A DNA stretch of 64,000 nt from Calliopsis andreniformis (lineage: Eukaryota > Arthropoda > Insecta > Hymenoptera > Andrenidae), in NCBI RefSeq assembly GCF_051401765.1, contig NC_135064.1, positions 22,418,001 through 22,482,000 of the forward strand, written 5' to 3'. Of the stretch, positions 62,449 through 64,000 are shown in pieces; the stretch's first letter is position 1, and each line of letters opens with the position of its first letter. The position numbers and the translations under genes were made by a program. Under the pieces are notes generated by a model. It made no database searches. It was not told the DNA's origin and saw only the letters and a program-made list of their open reading frames with translations.

Positions 62449-64000
62449 ATGAGCTCAATTTTCAGCGGCGGTGACAGCAACAATAACTCGAACGTCATTA
62501 TTTTTGACACGTCGAAACAAGGGCGGAAATTGAACGAGGAGTTTAAAGTGTTGCAAAGAAAATTGAAGTCGAAATGGAAGTTCGTTGAGTACGTTGAAAA
62601 ATTTTGGTTTAGTCTATTAGTGTTTTAAAAATAGCACGACTTTTGGTATATTGAATTCATTTTTTTTATTATTATTATTCAGAAATAACGACATACTAAC
62701 GAAAGAGTTGTTATCGACTGGCAAAGTGTTGATATTGCCAGGACCCCAAAATAAATTTACCGAACTGGAAATGAACTCTATTAGGTCGTTTTTAAACGAC
62801 GGCGGGCATATTTTAGTTATGCTGGGCGAGGGCGGTGAAAAGAAGTCGAATACAAACGTGAATTTTTTATTAGAAGAATTTGGCATAATGGTGAACAATG
62901 GTATAATAATTCACGATCTGTTATTCACGTTTCAGCGAAGTTAAACTTGATGCATTGCTTTAATTTTTATTCTATTTACAGACAGTGTGATACGAATGAG
63001 TTATAGTCAAACAATGCATCCAAAGGAATGCCTAATATCTCAAGGAGTATCAAATAAGTCATTATTTTCAAAACATTATAACGAATACACGTAATTTGAT
63101 TAAAGTTGATATTTTAATGTAATTAATCTACAAAGTGTAATATAAGTAACATATACTTATTATTTTTTTACAGGAATATAAATTTTTTGTATCCTTATGG
63201 TGCAACTTTGAATGTAGTACATCCATCTGTAGTCACATTATCCAGTGGGTCACTTGCCGTTCCAACAAACAGACCCATTTGTGCTTACCACTACAGTGAA
63301 CTTAATGGTGGTAAACTACTTGTTTTAGGTTCAACAAGAATGTTAACTGATACATACATAGAAAGAGAAAAAAATGATTTGTTAAGGGAGATGATATTTG
63401 ATTTTTTTGAGTCTAAAGAAATTACAACTATAGAGTCTCAGATGGATGATGTAGATGTAAGCTTTGAAATTGTGAAAATTACATAAGTTTAAATTACTAT
63501 TCTAATAGTGTTATTTTTTTATAGTTTTGGGAATATAATTTTGTACCAGATACAACTCAACAAGCAGACAATCCAAAGGTCTGCACTCAAGATATGGATA
63601 CAATGGATAATCCCCATGAGTATACTAAATTGTTCAAACATCAGTTGTATTCAATAAATTTGAATATGGTACCAGCTTGCATAAAAGCTTACGAAGCTTT
63701 GGGTGTAAAACACGAGCCACTTACATTAATTCCACCACATTTTGAGACCCCATTACCACCTACACAAGCATCAGTAAATATAATTTGATTCTATAGCGTA
63801 CAATGTACATTCTATGACGAAAGTATAACTTACAGAATTTTTTTTAAGGTTTTTCCTCCAACTTTTCAAGAACTACCTCCACCGGCTCTAGAATTATTCG
63901 ACTTGGATGAAGCTTTCAGTTCTGACTTATTAAAACTATCACAATTAACAAATAAATACATGACAACTCAAGATTTGTCAGTTGATATAGAATTGGATCA
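62449..64000 (+). CDS. IFT52: Intraflagellar transport protein 52, 5' part, runs off the window
   Basis: Core IFT-B subunit needed to build cilia; in insects this means sensory neurons and, in some lineages, sperm. Exons: 62449-62588, 62683-62900, 62982-63057, 63174-63456, 63525-63773, 63849-64000 (cut). Phases close throughout. The N-terminal GIFT domain is clear: VIIFDTSKQGRKLNEEF, LILPGPQNKFTELEM, LNDGGHILVMLGEGGE, then YPYGATLNVV and GGKLLVLGSTRMLTD. The middle region has VKHEPLTLIPPHFETPLP and FPPTFQELPPPALELFDLDE, diagnostic for IFT52. The donor after 63057 (AA|GTCATT) is weak, but frame and protein continuity support it. The ATG at 62449 is the first in frame after the divergent promoter. 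Confidence 0.95.

Overview
The window is AT-rich animal DNA with intron-containing genes. The encoded proteins (a fly-like synaptotagmin 1, a vesicular glutamate transporter, an insect-type 7B2, a pancreatic-lipase-family protein, a TBP-family factor and IFT52) point to an insect. A hymenopteran (bee, wasp or ant) is my best guess from composition, intron sizes and the abundance of short MITEs, but that is inference. No prokaryotic, viral, rRNA, tRNA or CRISPR features were recognised.

Layout. 1-4.5 kb: no coding sequence, one mariner-type MITE. 4.5-9.2 kb, plus strand: synaptotagmin 1, eight coding exons, 434 residues. 9.2-20.9 kb: no convincing genes; GA microsatellites, two related minisatellites and several MITEs, perhaps partly a long Syt1 3'UTR. 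21.0-25.9 kb, minus strand: a secreted pancreatic-lipase-family protein, seven coding exons, 349 residues. 25.9-38.1 kb: no coding gene, but a possible plus-strand 5' exon near 27.5 kb and a strongly strand-biased cluster of the octamer TTATTGTC from 27.9 to 37.2 kb. 38.1-42.8 kb, minus strand: VGlut, eight coding exons, 639 residues, with a possible CpG-rich 5' exon near 45.2-45.6 kb. 48.1-52.2 kb, minus strand: at least three exons of a large cysteine- and serine-rich protein I do not recognise. 55.0-57.8 kb, minus strand: two possible exons of another unrecognised gene. 58.3-59.6 kb, plus strand: neuroendocrine chaperone 7B2. 60.6-61.8 kb, minus strand: a divergent TATA-binding-protein paralogue, head-to-head with IFT52 (62.4 kb to the window end, plus strand), which has an RFX X-box palindrome in the shared upstream region.

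Functionally, Syt1 (calcium sensor for vesicle fusion), VGlut (glutamate loading of vesicles) and 7B2 (chaperone of prohormone convertase 2) act in neuronal or neuroendocrine secretion. IFT52 acts in cilium assembly. There is no operon logic here. Exon junctions were assembled by hand from GT/GC-AG sites and reading phase. In the six recognised genes all phases close exactly, which is strong internal support.
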